Below, piece after piece: positions 34,032-44,689 of a stretch of 64,000 nucleotides of DNA; the first letter of the stretch is position 1; each line of letters begins with the position of its first letter. The stretch is from NCBI RefSeq assembly GCF_001629735.1, contig NZ_CP015224.1:1798001-1862000 (forward strand). The letters are read 5' to 3'. A program made the position numbers and the translations under genes. The stretch comes from Lysinibacillus sphaericus (GTDB taxonomy: Bacteria; Bacillota; Bacilli; Bacillales_A; Planococcaceae). Under the pieces are notes generated by a model. The model ran no database searches. It had not been told where the DNA came from and saw only the letters and a list, made by a program, of their open reading frames with translations.

Positions 34032-34505
34032 TTACAATTTTTGTATAGCTTCCACAGCCTCTTCAATAGAAGATGTAATAACCCCGTTACGTTTAATTAA
34101 ACCAATTACAAATAAATTACGGTAGACAAACTGATTCTCAAGCCCATCTCGTACCAATGCCTCTATTTTTTGCATATTATCTCGTCCTTGTTGGCGAACA
34201 TCTGTCAGTACACCAATAATAGGACGATTCAGCATGGAGAACGCCCCAATTTCCGCAGCCACACCAGAATCAATCTCAACCCCATCTAATACGGCAATTA
34301 ATACATCACTATTTTGTAGCATCTCTAAGTCTGCCTGAGCAATTGCTAAACTATCCGCGTAAGCCGATTTATCATTGATGGCATCATTCTCCTGCGGAAC
34401 ATATAAGGCAATGTCTGGTACTGCTTCACGAATTGCTGCTGCTAGTTGTTCATTTACTAAACGATCTCCTAAAGAAAATAATCCATTTGCTAAATATGCT
34501 TTCAT
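34032..34505 (-). CDS. Nucleoside 2-deoxyribosyltransferase-type protein
   Basis: The 157-residue protein has the fold of the family: MKAYLANGLFSLGDRLVNEQ at the start, LYVPQENDAI, IAQADLEMLQNSDVLIAVLD and EIDSGVAAEIGAFSMLNRPI, where D-x-G-x-x-x-E is the active-site glutamate motif. Enzymes of this family move deoxyribose between bases or hydrolyse nucleotides. It is the middle gene of the operon with the GNAT and YbjQ genes. Confidence 0.87.
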   Translation of the reverse strand: MKAYLANGLFSLGDRLVNEQLAAAIREAVPDIALYVPQENDAINDKSAYADSLAIAQADLEMLQNSDVLIAVLDGVEIDSGVAAEIGAFSMLNRPIIGVLTDVRQQGRDNMQKIEALVRDGLENQFVYRNLFVIGLIKRNGVITSSIEEAVEAIQKL

Positions 34506-34515
34506 GTTGAACTCC

Positions 34516-34950
34516 TCAATCTATTGTTTTTTCGAAAATGATTTTATGTCTTCCCTTTTTATCCACAAATGTTGAAGTAATATCAAAACCATGCTTAAGA
34601 TTGGCAATGAGCATAGCTTTGCGAGTATTCCTGCCATATGTACGAACCTTGTCAAAGCCTAATGCTTTAATATGTTCATGCTGTTTTTTCATTAATTTTC
34701 CAGCAATCCCCTGACCTCTCTTTGTGAAATGAACACCACCCAACCAGCTATAAAATACACCATCGGGATGTGGATATCCTAGTTTAAAGCCGATTACATG
34801 TGCATCCTCTACCGCCAGGAGGCAAAGAAGGCCATTTTTCATCGCTAGCTTTTCAGCAGTTAGTATAGCACCATCAAAGACATGGGCATGTAGTTCTTGC
34901 AAGGACTCGAGCCAATCATAGGGTAGACCTTCTATCGCTACAATATACAT
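34516..34950 (-). CDS. GNAT family acetyltransferase
   Basis: The 144-residue protein has GGVHFTKRGQGIAGKLMKKQ (acetyl-CoA loop RGQGIA) and a C-terminal NLKHGFDITSTFVDKKGRHK. ATG 34950 is chosen because GAGG stands 8 bases before; in-frame codons at 34959 and 34956 overlap that site. It is first in the operon with the deoxyribosyltransferase and YbjQ genes. Confidence 0.85.
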   Translation of the reverse strand: MYIVAIEGLPYDWLESLQELHAHVFDGAILTAEKLAMKNGLLCLLAVEDAHVIGFKLGYPHPDGVFYSWLGGVHFTKRGQGIAGKLMKKQHEHIKALGFDKVRTYGRNTRKAMLIANLKHGFDITSTFVDKKGRHKIIFEKTID

Positions 34951-35191
34951 GTTCATCACCTCTATCTGTTTGATAGTATAACAGAAATATTTTATCTTCG
35001 TGATGCTTGAACAAATAGTGTGAGAGCAAGAATGGTTTGATCTCTATGTATTTAACGCAAATCGATACTATTCGATTCCTTATTTGAAGGTCTATGTTAT
35101 TGCTCTTGCTGGAAGTTAGTTGATTTCAGCTAATAATTCCTTATAATAGAAAGATATCATCCATCCACAACATCACTAGAGGTGTATTTTT

Positions 35192-36226
35192 ATGTATTTT
35201 GGCATTATTCCACTAATTCTATTTTTCATTTTTCTCTTTTCTTATTGGAAAGATCCGAGAAAGATGATCAACGGACTACTATTTAATATGTTTGTCTGTT
35301 CATTTCTGTTATTCTGCTTTATTGTTTCCTTTTCATCTGATTTTTACTTTTTAAGAATGGCTGTCGTTATTCCACTAATTGCCCTATTTCTTCTCATCCC
35401 CTTTGCAATTATTGCTTTAATGTTCGGTCTGTTTTTAAATGCTAGAGTATTAATGAAACGGGAAGGTAGACGCTTGGCTAATTCTTTAACCTTGCTAGTG
35501 GCTCTTGGTATTTTATTATTTATCCTGCTACCGATTATCTATCCTGCTAGCTTGTTTTCAAGCCATCTCCAACCGATATTTGCTGGAGTATCCCTTATTA
35601 CGTTTTATTTCTTTATCCATTTATCTAATTTCTTATCAGCTTATTTTCTATACCAATTTAATCGCCCCAAGTATAATCAAGATTTTATCATTGTGCTGGG
35701 GAGTGGCTTAATTAATGACAAGGTGCCGCCCCTGTTAGCTAGCCGCATTCAAAAAGCAATCGATTTCTATCATAAACAAGCAACAGTGAGCACCCCTCCT
35801 ACCATCATCTTTTCTGGTGGTCAAGGATCTGATGAAAATTTACCAGAGGCAGAGGCCATGCAAAGGTATGCAATTGAAAAAGGCATTCCTATTGAGCATA
35901 CGCTACAAGAAAATCGTTCTGTTAATACGTATCAAAACATGTTATTTTCGAAACAAATCATGGACGATATCAAACAAGGCGAAGCATATAACAGTATCTT
36001 TACAACAAATAATTTTCACTTGTTCCGTGCAGGAATTTATGCCAGACTTGCTGGCTTAAACAGTCAGGGCATTGGATCGAAAACAGCCTTTTACTATTGG
36101 CCAAATGCCATGATTCGTGAATATGTGGCAATTGTTGTTTTAGAACGGAAACGACATATGAAATTGATCGCCCCAATTATTATTATTTCCATCTTATTTG
36201 CCCTATTCAGCTTTTTCTTTGTCTAA
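35192..36226 (+). CDS. YdcF/DUF218 family membrane protein
   Basis: The first 165 residues contain five or six membrane helices. The rest is a DUF218 domain: FIIVLGSGLINDKVPPLLAS, IIFSGGQGSDENLPEAEAMQ, ENRSVNTYQNMLFSKQI and TTNNFHLFRAGIYARLAGL. E. coli relatives (SanA, YdcF, ElyC) affect envelope integrity; the biochemical role is open. A last helix (IAPIIIISILFALFSFFFV) closes the protein. AGAGGTG stands before the ATG. Confidence 0.92.
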   Translation: MYFGIIPLILFFIFLFSYWKDPRKMINGLLFNMFVCSFLLFCFIVSFSSDFYFLRMAVVIPLIALFLLIPFAIIALMFGLFLNARVLMKREGRRLANSLTLLVALGILLFILLPIIYPASLFSSHLQPIFAGVSLITFYFFIHLSNFLSAYFLYQFNRPKYNQDFIIVLGSGLINDKVPPLLASRIQKAIDFYHKQATVSTPPTIIFSGGQGSDENLPEAEAMQRYAIEKGIPIEHTLQENRSVNTYQNMLFSKQIMDDIKQGEAYNSIFTTNNFHLFRAGIYARLAGLNSQGIGSKTAFYYWPNAMIREYVAIVVLERKRHMKLIAPIIIISILFALFSFFFV

Positions 36227-36231
36227 TCTGT

Positions 36232-36279
36232 TGAAAGGATTCCATACACTATCGTGTTCGAATCCTTTCATGGTGTTTT
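36232..36279 (+). terminator. Intrinsic terminator after the DUF218 gene
   Basis: TGAAAGGATTC and GAATCCTTTCA form an 11-bp stem followed by TGGTGTTTTC. Confidence 0.75.
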
Positions 36280-36408
36280 CATACTAAGCACCTCTGCACG
36301 TTGTGAAAAAACAATGTATATGTGTAGGACAGAGCCTAAAAAGTAGAGTCATCATTGTCCTCCAAAGCCTATATCTTAATAGAAATTACAAGTAAAAGGC
36401 ATTTACTA

Positions 36409-36882
36409 TCATTCCTTTTGTTGCAAACGGCTAATATCGAGCTCGATTCTCTGTATGAGATAGGCAAGATTAGATGACCATTCAAGCCAATTCTCAGACT
36501 CACGCCATAGTTCTATCATTTCTCTCTCTCCGTATTGATCTGGCATCTCATCCCGAATGTCTTTTAAATAGTTTAAAATAAATGCCAAGGAGTCTTCGTC
36601 TGCCATCAGTTGTTTTTGTGAATGGATGCTTTTATGACCACAAAATTCCCCATTATCAAGATAATCTATATACAACTCGGCTAACGCCATTGCACTAACA
36701 TCATAGAAAAAGTCAACATCCTCTATGGTCTCCCCAAAAAATCCTTTACTTTTCATTTTCTGTACAATGTTCGATAATGGAATATACGTTAATTCTTGAT
36801 GATGTTCTATATAATCCCGTACCATGCCAACTACATCTAATCCTTCATCACTTTCCAATGCTTTATAGCCCCATGCGCCCAT
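36409..36882 (-). CDS. DUF4259 family protein
   Basis: The 157-residue protein begins MGAWGYKALESDEGLDVVG, the DUF4259 signature start (MGAWG...D..LD). The rest is helical and acidic (AMALAELYIDYLDNGEF, YLKDIRDEMPDQYGEREMIE). The function is unknown; such proteins often occur in loci with immunity-like genes. GAGGTG precedes the ATG. It is the last gene in the minus-strand cluster 36409-41314, with a gap of 128 bases. Confidence 0.85.
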   Translation of the reverse strand: MGAWGYKALESDEGLDVVGMVRDYIEHHQELTYIPLSNIVQKMKSKGFFGETIEDVDFFYDVSAMALAELYIDYLDNGEFCGHKSIHSQKQLMADEDSLAFILNYLKDIRDEMPDQYGEREMIELWRESENWLEWSSNLAYLIQRIELDISRLQQKE

Positions 36883-37010
36883 CCTGTCGCACCTCGCCCT
36901 TCATATAGGATTTTAGTGCTTGTTAAGCTAATGAAGCCGTCATGAAAAAGAGCCACGGCAAACAATCAACTTCTGAGCACTCTATAATCATTGCAAAAAA
37001 AAGCTTCTTT

Positions 37011-37811
37011 TTATAGATAAGAGCCAAAATAAAATTTCACTTTTTCCTCTGAATAACCGTCCTGTCCTCTCCAAGTTGCCATAGCCAAAAAATCTGTTCC
37101 CCGTCCGCGTTCCTTGCGATAATCATCTGTCGATACTAATAGGCCAGCATACCCCCATATTTCCATAACTGCATCTCTTTCATATTGGTTGGACTTAAAA
37201 ACATCCTTCCAACGCTTTTCTAATTGTCTGGCAGCATCCGTATCTTTACAGGACTTTATAGCCTCTAGCATCTGTTTGACAATCTCTATATCTGCCGCAC
37301 AAACTATCAATGACTCTTGTTCTTTGATTAAACATTCTAGATCGAGCAAACAATACACTAGCCAATTTAAGCGAACACCTCCCCACTTCACTCGTTCAAA
37401 ATTAAGGACATTGACATCTTCGTTAATATAATCTTCATTCGACATTAATTTATGTTCGTTACAAAAGCCACAGGCACTATAGGATACCAGCTCTTCCGGC
37501 CGCTCATGATACGTATGGATCGGTAGTTGTGCAGTTAGAGCCCAGCTTGATAACGCACTCCGTAAATATACTTTACGTGTTGAGAGACTGTGCAAAAATG
37601 CCCTCACTACAAGATCCTTAGTTATCACTTCATCATGAAGCTGTCGGAGTCTTTGTATACACTCATCATGGGAAATCGTTAAGCGATCAAACATTAGCCC
37701 CATCCTTTTCGCATACTGAAAATCTTCCTCTGTATACGTGTATTCCCCGTCTCTCCATCTACCAGATTGCCAATATGTTTGCATTAAAATTTTCTTTGCC
37801 TTTTGATCCAT
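37011..37811 (-). CDS. Unknown protein with a CxxC motif, in the SUFU cluster
   Basis: The 266-residue cytoplasmic protein starts at ATG 37811 behind GGAGGAG. It has YSACGFCNEHKLM (CxxC), RVKWGGVRLNWLVYCLLDLE, EIWGYAGLLVSTDDYRKERG and ends in ATWRGQDGYSEEKVKFYFGS. I do not recognise the family. The W-R-G-x-D-G-Y and Y-F-G end looks conserved, since such motif-like endings rarely arise by chance, but that is inference. It follows the ankyrin gene by 16 bases, so one operon is likely. Confidence 0.82.
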   Translation of the reverse strand: MDQKAKKILMQTYWQSGRWRDGEYTYTEEDFQYAKRMGLMFDRLTISHDECIQRLRQLHDEVITKDLVVRAFLHSLSTRKVYLRSALSSWALTAQLPIHTYHERPEELVSYSACGFCNEHKLMSNEDYINEDVNVLNFERVKWGGVRLNWLVYCLLDLECLIKEQESLIVCAADIEIVKQMLEAIKSCKDTDAARQLEKRWKDVFKSNQYERDAVMEIWGYAGLLVSTDDYRKERGRGTDFLAMATWRGQDGYSEEKVKFYFGSYL

Positions 37812-37827
37812 CAAAAATCTCCTCCTA

Positions 37828-38523
37828 CTAAAGACCTAACTTAACCTTTAGTTTTTCCGCCATCTCTCTCCACGGCTGCTTCCAAGGTGAACCCTCAAGT
37901 TCATCTTCTGTTTGCGCCAGCCAATAATCACCCTCCATTAGCTCAAATATTTCCATAAAGGTGATCACCGTACATACTGGATTGTTGAATGCCGCTATCA
38001 TCGGCTCTGGCCCATCATCCCAGTTGTAACGATTGACTATGGCATGCAAAATAATAGACGATGAAACTTCGCTAATGTGTTGACACATCTTATTGAGATT
38101 TTCTTCATATAGGATGGTATCTACTTGTCGCTGCTCTTCCGAATTCAAGGTCAATCTGATGGCACCAGGTGTATCCAACAGTAAATCGGCTATTTCGCTA
38201 TGCGCTCTTGCAGCATACCAGGCAGTCGCTGTCATTCCTTCTGGATCCTGTAAAGGAACCCCTCTGGTAAGCAGTAATGACATAACTTCTTTTTGCTTAA
38301 ATTTCACAGCTTTTTTGAGTGCTGTATCACCCAGCCTATCTTGTACCTCCAAGTCAATATTTTGCGCTAGCAGGAGCTCAATCCCTTCCGTTGTCATTCG
38401 GTTTGTGATAAATAGCATTAACGGTGTTCTTCCTCGCGCGTCGCGTTCATTTACATCAAGCTTGTTCACAGCATCTCGCACCATCTCCAGATTGTTGGAT
38501 TTGCTAACCTCCGCCCATCCCAT
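37828..38523 (-). CDS. Ankyrin-repeat protein with DUF4274-like C-terminus
   Basis: The 231-residue protein starts at ATG 38523, 9 bases after AGGAGG; the longer frame from 38658 lies inside the upstream gene. Residues 10-130 carry four ankyrin units (ARGRTPLMLFITNRMTTEGI, LGDTALKKAVKFKQKEVMSL, GMTATAWYAARAHSEIADLL). From about 165 comes ILHAIVNRYNWDDGPEPMIA with FNNPVCTVITFMEIFELMEG, as in DUF4274. Repeat proteins of this kind are common in toxin-immunity and effector loci. It begins 13 bases after the stop of the DUF6138-like gene. Confidence 0.87.
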   Translation of the reverse strand: MGWAEVSKSNNLEMVRDAVNKLDVNERDARGRTPLMLFITNRMTTEGIELLLAQNIDLEVQDRLGDTALKKAVKFKQKEVMSLLLTRGVPLQDPEGMTATAWYAARAHSEIADLLLDTPGAIRLTLNSEEQRQVDTILYEENLNKMCQHISEVSSSIILHAIVNRYNWDDGPEPMIAAFNNPVCTVITFMEIFELMEGDYWLAQTEDELEGSPWKQPWREMAEKLKVKLGL

Positions 38524-38536
38524 TTGGTTTTCCCTC

Positions 38537-40195
38537 CTAAGTGATCCATTTTTGTAATTTCTCAAGCTCCTCCTTCCTATCAGAGGTTTCTTGTTTAATA
38601 TGCTGAGCAAGCTTCTTAGCACCGCCAAATAATTGGTACAAAACAAATTCACGCTCATAGCTTTCTTTATTTTCTAATTCCTGAACGAGCGCCTTTAGCA
38701 GGTCTACTTTCATCATTTCAATCCCTTTTAGCGGTTTTGCTGATTCATTGGCACCAAGAAGAATGGCCACGAGCACAGGAATAAACTCAACCGATAAGCC
38801 ATGAGCTTCAATAAAAGCCTCCCCATAGGAATCCTGCACGGACTGATGTTCAGAATCGACGAGGGTCATGTAGCTTTGCACAAGCTGAAAATAATCCTTA
38901 CTGTATAGCCCTAATCCCAAAATCGCATAGGTTCCAGGCATGGCTGATTTTTCACTTGGCTCTACATCCTGGTACCATGCATATTCCTCCATCGCCACTT
39001 GTGCATAGTCTGCTAATAAAGGAAAAAGGCTAGGATAGGATAGGCAATTAGCAAAAAACTGATGGAGCTTTGATTTGGCTAGCTTTTTTAGTGGAAGAAA
39101 ATTTTTCACTTTTGTTTTTAACATCATTTTATAGCCCTTTGGAAAGCCTTCCTGTAAAAGATGAATGATATAATGAAGTGCTTCACGATAAGCCGCTTCT
39201 TCTTCCTTTTTTATTCGTATATCTATAGTTTGCAAAATATCATTTGCTGCGCCCTCAAAAAAATCACTTTTGCGCTTACTTTCAAAACGTCCGCTTCCTT
39301 TTTGTAAATACTCCGTTGCCTGCTGTGAGCCAAGCTGTTTAGCAAGGTGGAGGTATTCTAAACGAGTAGCTGGTTCTTTATAACCGATTTTGACCGCCAC
39401 ATAAAGAAAGAAATCTAGCTTTTTCTTCTCCATATAAGGTTCTATTTCTTCATTTTTAAGTATCCACTCATTGCTATAATCACTTGTTTGCTGAAAATAG
39501 CCCTTTAAAAAGTGGTCTTCTGCCCATTGTTTAAAGGCATTTGTAAAATAATAGTTCCACTTTTCTAAACGCTCTTTATTCGCCAGATGTTTTTCCTGTA
39601 GCTGACGAATAATTGGTTCGATTTCCTCTGCTGTTTGTTGAAAAAAATGGGGATTGACTAAATGCTGTGCTAAGAAAAACTCATCATTGTCACTTGGACG
39701 CACAGGAAGCGCTGCCATCACCTTCTTTTCAAGAAAAGATGCTAACTCTTGTTTCATTAACGCTAGTTTCTGATGATTAAGAAGCTCCTTTTGAAACCGC
39801 CACTTAGTCTCACCAAACTCACTTTCAAGCATCACTTGAAAGTGGTAATCAAAAAATCGGGGTCCATATGGCTGTGCCTGAAACATTTGCTCCATTTTTG
39901 TACATAAAGCCGAAAAAAGATCCTCAGCATAGTTATGTTCTATAATTTCCTGTATGTATGTCCCTGCATTTACCTTATAAGCACTATCACTCCAGCTAAA
40001 TGGTTCATAGATATCTATACAAATAGTCCCATATTGACTGTTTCCTTTTTTCCATGTGACTTTTAAATAATTAAAGATACCTGCTTGTAATCGGCTTTGA
40101 TGTTGAATGCCTTCAAGACGCTGACTTTCTTGCTGATAGACGGTGGTAAGTTGATCCCACACATCCGCTAAAAAATATTCTATAGATGGCTGCAT
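38537..40195 (-). CDS. Large helical protein, DUF6138-like
   Basis: The 552-residue protein (ATG 40195, AAAGGG 8 bases before; a GTG at 40204 is possible) is mainly helical and soluble. Typical stretches are EWILKNEEIEPYMEKKKLDF, VAVKIGYKEPATRLEYLHLA, LGSQQATEYLQKGSGRFESK and FFEGAANDILQTIDIRIKKE. These agree with my recollection of the DUF6138 family, for which no function is known. It sits between the SUFU gene (108-base gap) and the ankyrin gene (13-base gap). Confidence 0.8.
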   Translation of the reverse strand: MQPSIEYFLADVWDQLTTVYQQESQRLEGIQHQSRLQAGIFNYLKVTWKKGNSQYGTICIDIYEPFSWSDSAYKVNAGTYIQEIIEHNYAEDLFSALCTKMEQMFQAQPYGPRFFDYHFQVMLESEFGETKWRFQKELLNHQKLALMKQELASFLEKKVMAALPVRPSDNDEFFLAQHLVNPHFFQQTAEEIEPIIRQLQEKHLANKERLEKWNYYFTNAFKQWAEDHFLKGYFQQTSDYSNEWILKNEEIEPYMEKKKLDFFLYVAVKIGYKEPATRLEYLHLAKQLGSQQATEYLQKGSGRFESKRKSDFFEGAANDILQTIDIRIKKEEEAAYREALHYIIHLLQEGFPKGYKMMLKTKVKNFLPLKKLAKSKLHQFFANCLSYPSLFPLLADYAQVAMEEYAWYQDVEPSEKSAMPGTYAILGLGLYSKDYFQLVQSYMTLVDSEHQSVQDSYGEAFIEAHGLSVEFIPVLVAILLGANESAKPLKGIEMMKVDLLKALVQELENKESYEREFVLYQLFGGAKKLAQHIKQETSDRKEELEKLQKWIT

Positions 40196-40303
40196 ATGCT
40201 TCACCCTTTCTTAGAGAAAAATCTCTCGCCAAAAATTATTTAGCGAGAGATTACCTTATCCGATTGTTTTCACAACCGCTCCTTCTTGATCTTTTATATA
40301 TGT

Positions 40304-41314
40304 TTACATAATTTCAAAACTGACATCTTTTAAAGAAGATATGGCAAATTGTTTTTCTAGCGGTACTAACTGTTGACTTAACTCCTCAACCGCCTCTTTA
40401 TTCAAGGTAATGGTAATTTCCTGTTCATTTTGCTGATAGTCTACTAGATTATCTGGTTTAAATACGATAGTTAACTCTTGACCGACTAAGCTAAGATTCC
40501 TGTCCTTTAAAATCCGTCCACGTAATAATTTGCCAATGACATCCGCCTGTTTCGCTCCTAATTGAACAACATTGGATTGTTTGTTAAACCAGCCTTTTTT
40601 CCCTGCTTGCCAAGCCAGTTGATCAACAAATAAAAAACCTGTACTTGAACCATCTTCCATCATTCCTTGCTCAACCGCCTCTACAATTTCAGGGTTTCCT
40701 AAAAGTGAGGAGCGTGTTAAGTCAGTAACATAGCTTGGAATGTGGTTGATGCCCGCCTGTAGCACACCGAGTGTTTTCCATGTCTGCATCGCTTCTAGTT
40801 CATCCTCTGTAATACCGACCATTTGGATAAACTCCACCCTGCCATTCGGCGTATCCATTTCAGCAAGTTCAGGATCATGCGTAAAGGCTAGCGCTGTTAA
40901 TTGTGTATCAGCATCCAGACAGATGGGACCATTAGCATCCAAATAATCACCTGCTCTAAAAACATTCCCACTATTAAAAACATATTTCCCCATATTCTGT
41001 AATAAATTCAACGCCCACGCTGGGGGCTCCTCTTCATCTTCACTGCGCACTAAGCGAAACGTCAATTCAAATCCATAGCCACTATAGTCTTTATTCTCAA
41101 GCTCTTTTTCATATAACTCCGAGAATCCATATGTGACAAAGTGCCAATGTGGAACCGGTGTTTCACTTTTATAGGCACTTATACCATCCAAAGGATCTTG
41201 TCCACCTAAAGAATAAGGAATCATGGTGCCGTAATGCTTTGGCCCCTGTTCCCCATACACCTGTGATACTGCTTCATCAATCGCATCCCAGCCTACCGTA
41301 ACCTCTTCACTCAT
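40304..41314 (-). CDS. Suppressor-of-fused (SUFU) domain protein
   Basis: Bacterial SUFU proteins are thought to be immunity proteins in polymorphic toxin systems. The 336-residue protein shows the domain at about residues 5-190: WDAIDEAVSQVYGEQGPKHY, IPYSLGGQDPLDGISAYKS, HWHFVTYGFSELYEKELEN, YGFELTFRLVRSEDEEEPP, WALNLLQNMGKYVFNSGNVF and DTQLTALAFTHDPELAEMDT. The C-terminal 140 residues are less typical. GGAGGATAC stands before ATG 41314. It heads the minus-strand cluster that runs to 36409. No toxin gene is visible next to it. Confidence 0.92.
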   Translation of the reverse strand: MSEEVTVGWDAIDEAVSQVYGEQGPKHYGTMIPYSLGGQDPLDGISAYKSETPVPHWHFVTYGFSELYEKELENKDYSGYGFELTFRLVRSEDEEEPPAWALNLLQNMGKYVFNSGNVFRAGDYLDANGPICLDADTQLTALAFTHDPELAEMDTPNGRVEFIQMVGITEDELEAMQTWKTLGVLQAGINHIPSYVTDLTRSSLLGNPEIVEAVEQGMMEDGSSTGFLFVDQLAWQAGKKGWFNKQSNVVQLGAKQADVIGKLLRGRILKDRNLSLVGQELTIVFKPDNLVDYQQNEQEITITLNKEAVEELSQQLVPLEKQFAISSLKDVSFEIM

Positions 41315-41470
41315 CTACGTATCCTCCTTGCAGCTGCCACTATCAGCTCTACTAACCTAATTATTATGATACCAATTTTATGGTAGCCAATTAACAGCAA
41401 TAGGACTCATTTTCACCTTCCGTGCAACTAGGTTTATTTTCATTCCGTACGAGGAAAATATTACTAACGC

Positions 41471-41513
41471 AAAAAATCAGGCCATCTTCTCGATACCCAA
41501 AAAGATTGCCTGA
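41471..41513 (-). terminator. Terminator of the YiiX-type hydrolase gene
   Basis: On the minus strand TCAGGCAATCTTT pairs with AAGATGGCCTGA (one bulge) and is followed by TTTTTTGCG. It lies between the stop of the upstream gene (41566) and the SUFU start. Confidence 0.82.
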
Positions 41514-41565
41514 ATAACCTACTATTCTGACATTTTAATATATACGTTCTATCAATCGAAAGATG

Positions 41566-42114
41566 CTAGCCATACATCATAACTGGCTCACGTACAACAT
41601 GTAAATAGTCTGCCAGTTTCCCAGCAAATACTTGCTCTAAGTATGGTAATTGAGCTAGGCAGTGAGGTGTCATTAATGCTGGATTTTGGTAAATCTTTAA
41701 ACCTCCAACTTTTAATAGCGTGGCTACAAACTGGGAACAAAAATAGGCGCGTTCTCTTCTTACTTCCTTCTGCATCATCACACCAAAAAGCCCGATAAAG
41801 TTGTATTTATAACGATCTCGATTCCAATACATATAACGCACGATTTTAGCCATTTCTAAATATTGATAATGAGAAATTCTACAACGATAAATGACACAAT
41901 CCGCTGACTCAAATAGCCCTCTTTCAGCATCCTCTCGCAAAAAACCACCACTTAAAGGATTGTTTAATTGCCTACGTCCAAAGCTAAACATTTCGTATAG
42001 CCCCTCATCAAATGCAATTGATGCATGATTCATCTCTCTACCAGTATACATACCTATTGCTTTCGATAATAATGTCCCTGTTTTAGTTAATACTATGTAA
42101 ATCGTATGTGCCAT
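41566..42114 (-). CDS. Permuted papain-like (YiiX/NlpC-P60 type) cysteine hydrolase
   Basis: The 182-residue protein has the permuted NlpC/P60 layout, with the histidine before the cysteine: MNHASIAFDEGLYEMFSFGR and, about 100 residues later, RAYFCSQFVATLLKVGGL with the nucleophilic cysteine. Members cleave amide or ester bonds; the substrate is unknown. No signal peptide is seen. It is separated from the SUFU cluster by a terminator. Confidence 0.85.
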   Translation of the reverse strand: MAHTIYIVLTKTGTLLSKAIGMYTGREMNHASIAFDEGLYEMFSFGRRQLNNPLSGGFLREDAERGLFESADCVIYRCRISHYQYLEMAKIVRYMYWNRDRYKYNFIGLFGVMMQKEVRRERAYFCSQFVATLLKVGGLKIYQNPALMTPHCLAQLPYLEQVFAGKLADYLHVVREPVMMYG

Positions 42115-42589
42115 TTCTTCACCTACTCCAATATTCTTTCTACAACTACCAATACGTTTTAAAACTTCAAATGGTTTCGTGAATTTCCTTTTTTTATAAG
42201 TATATACTATTAATCTTAAATATTTCCTTAGCAGAACCTGAAGAATTTCTTAAGATTTAGGTTTGTTTGCTAGTAAGTTGAGGAACTATGATGATATCAA
42301 CGTTCTAAGAAATCAACTTTTGGACTACCTTTATATATATGCCTTTAATTGTATTCTTATGTGGGGTACAAATGGGGTACAGAAGATTTTTTGCTGGGGT
42401 TACTTGGAGTACTGAAAAATAGACGGACAGGTAACTAAGAACAATAAAAACATAATATTTAATTTCTTTATGTACTTATTACCAACTAACAGCTTAGAAG
42501 CTGCCGTACCTATTTTATACATTAATTTAAGCTTATATAAGGCTATTAAAATAACAGTTTTGATTACTTCAGTATTTAAATTTGTTTGT
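42115..42589. other. Non-coding gap before an IS relic
   Basis: A direct repeat GGGGTAC-A appears twice near 42362-42380. No gene or RNA is recognised. The composition is very AT-rich, as in the IS relic beside it. Confidence 0.45.
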
Positions 42590-43310
42590 GTTATCTACTT
42601 ATCTAGTTTTATATCAACTTGGGCAAATAGTAATGTCTTGCTGACAACACCTATCAGTATTGATACAATTTTATTGTATTGCCACCATGTAATGGAAAAG
42701 AGGAAAGCAGTCTCACACTTCAGTGTGCCCCAAAATGATTCGGTTGGTCCGTTATCAATACATCGACCAAAACGGGACATACTTTGTGCCATATTGGCTG
42801 TTTCCACAATTCGCTTAAATTCCTTCGATGTATATTGAAAACCTCGATCACTATGTATTAATGGCTGATTGTAATGATTGAATAGCTGATTTTATTGTTT
42901 TGAAAACAAGGGAATTATTATTCGAAAGACCGTACAAAACTCACAATTAAACGTGAATGCTCGATTTAATACGTTCTCAGCCACATGATGTACAGGGGAT
43001 TTATGATAAGGCTTGCGCTTTCTACGAATAACAGACTTCAATACTCATTCCTTCTGTGAATAATTTCGTTGAATGTAGTCCTCCACAGCTGCTAATTTTA
43101 ACTCTTTTGAATAGAACTTACATGAAGTAGCTTCTTGTAATCCTTCACGTCCACCTCCTCAAATTTCATTTTCCATCTATGAAAAGTTTGATGATTTAAT
43201 GAAAATTTTTCACACAATTCGATGATAGAATAGTGACCTTCTTCAAACAATTGAAGGTTATGTAGTTTTAACTCGAGTGGATGTTTGCTTCGCCCCATAA
43301 AAAATACTCC
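42590..43310 (-). pseudogene. Degraded IS3-family transposase (orfA and orfB pieces)
   Basis: Minus-strand piece 43098-43298 encodes the OrfA helix-turn-helix: MGRSKHPLELKLHNLQLFEE, CEKFSLNHQTFHRWKMKFEE. Frames after it give ELKLAAVEDYIQRNYSQKE and KSPVHHVAENVLNRAFT; then LIHSDRGFQYTSKEFKRIVE, NMAQSMSRFGRCIDNGPTES and FWGTLKCET at 42595-42900, the OrfB DDE core with the glutamate of TESFWG. Several frameshifts and a large internal deletion inactivate it. Confidence 0.85.
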
Positions 43311-43467
43311 CCTTAGATAAACAGATTTTATTTTTTCATCTGTCTACCTAATAGGGAGCATATCACAATTGAGCGCCTGGTCTTTATTTTGGTGACTTAT
43401 TAATAATTCTGTAGCTACTTAATGAAAACAATAGAAATGGAGCTCACCTATACAACAGGTGCAGATA

Positions 43468-44535
<1,068 letters not shown>

Positions 44536-44689
44536 TTAACTAGTAAATCTTCATCTAAACAATTAGCATCGCTAGAAGTTACAAAGTACATTTTTACTAT
44601 AGTATGTACCATATTCAACTTTTGTTGCTATTCCGTTTCTAGATCAATTACATCCTATCATTACCAACAATGGTATATCAAGGTAAAAT

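Noticed and set aside
38093..38557. Plus-strand frame of 154 codons opposite the ankyrin gene
   Set aside because: The minus-strand frame has domains and a ribosome site; this one has neither.
42362..42380. Repeat GGGGTACAAAT/GGGGTACAG as a possible recombinase attachment site
   Set aside because: Too short, no integrase or tRNA near, and no element borders.
42470..42838. Plus-strand frame of 122 codons over the IS relic
   Set aside because: It is the antisense shadow of the IS3 OrfB remains.
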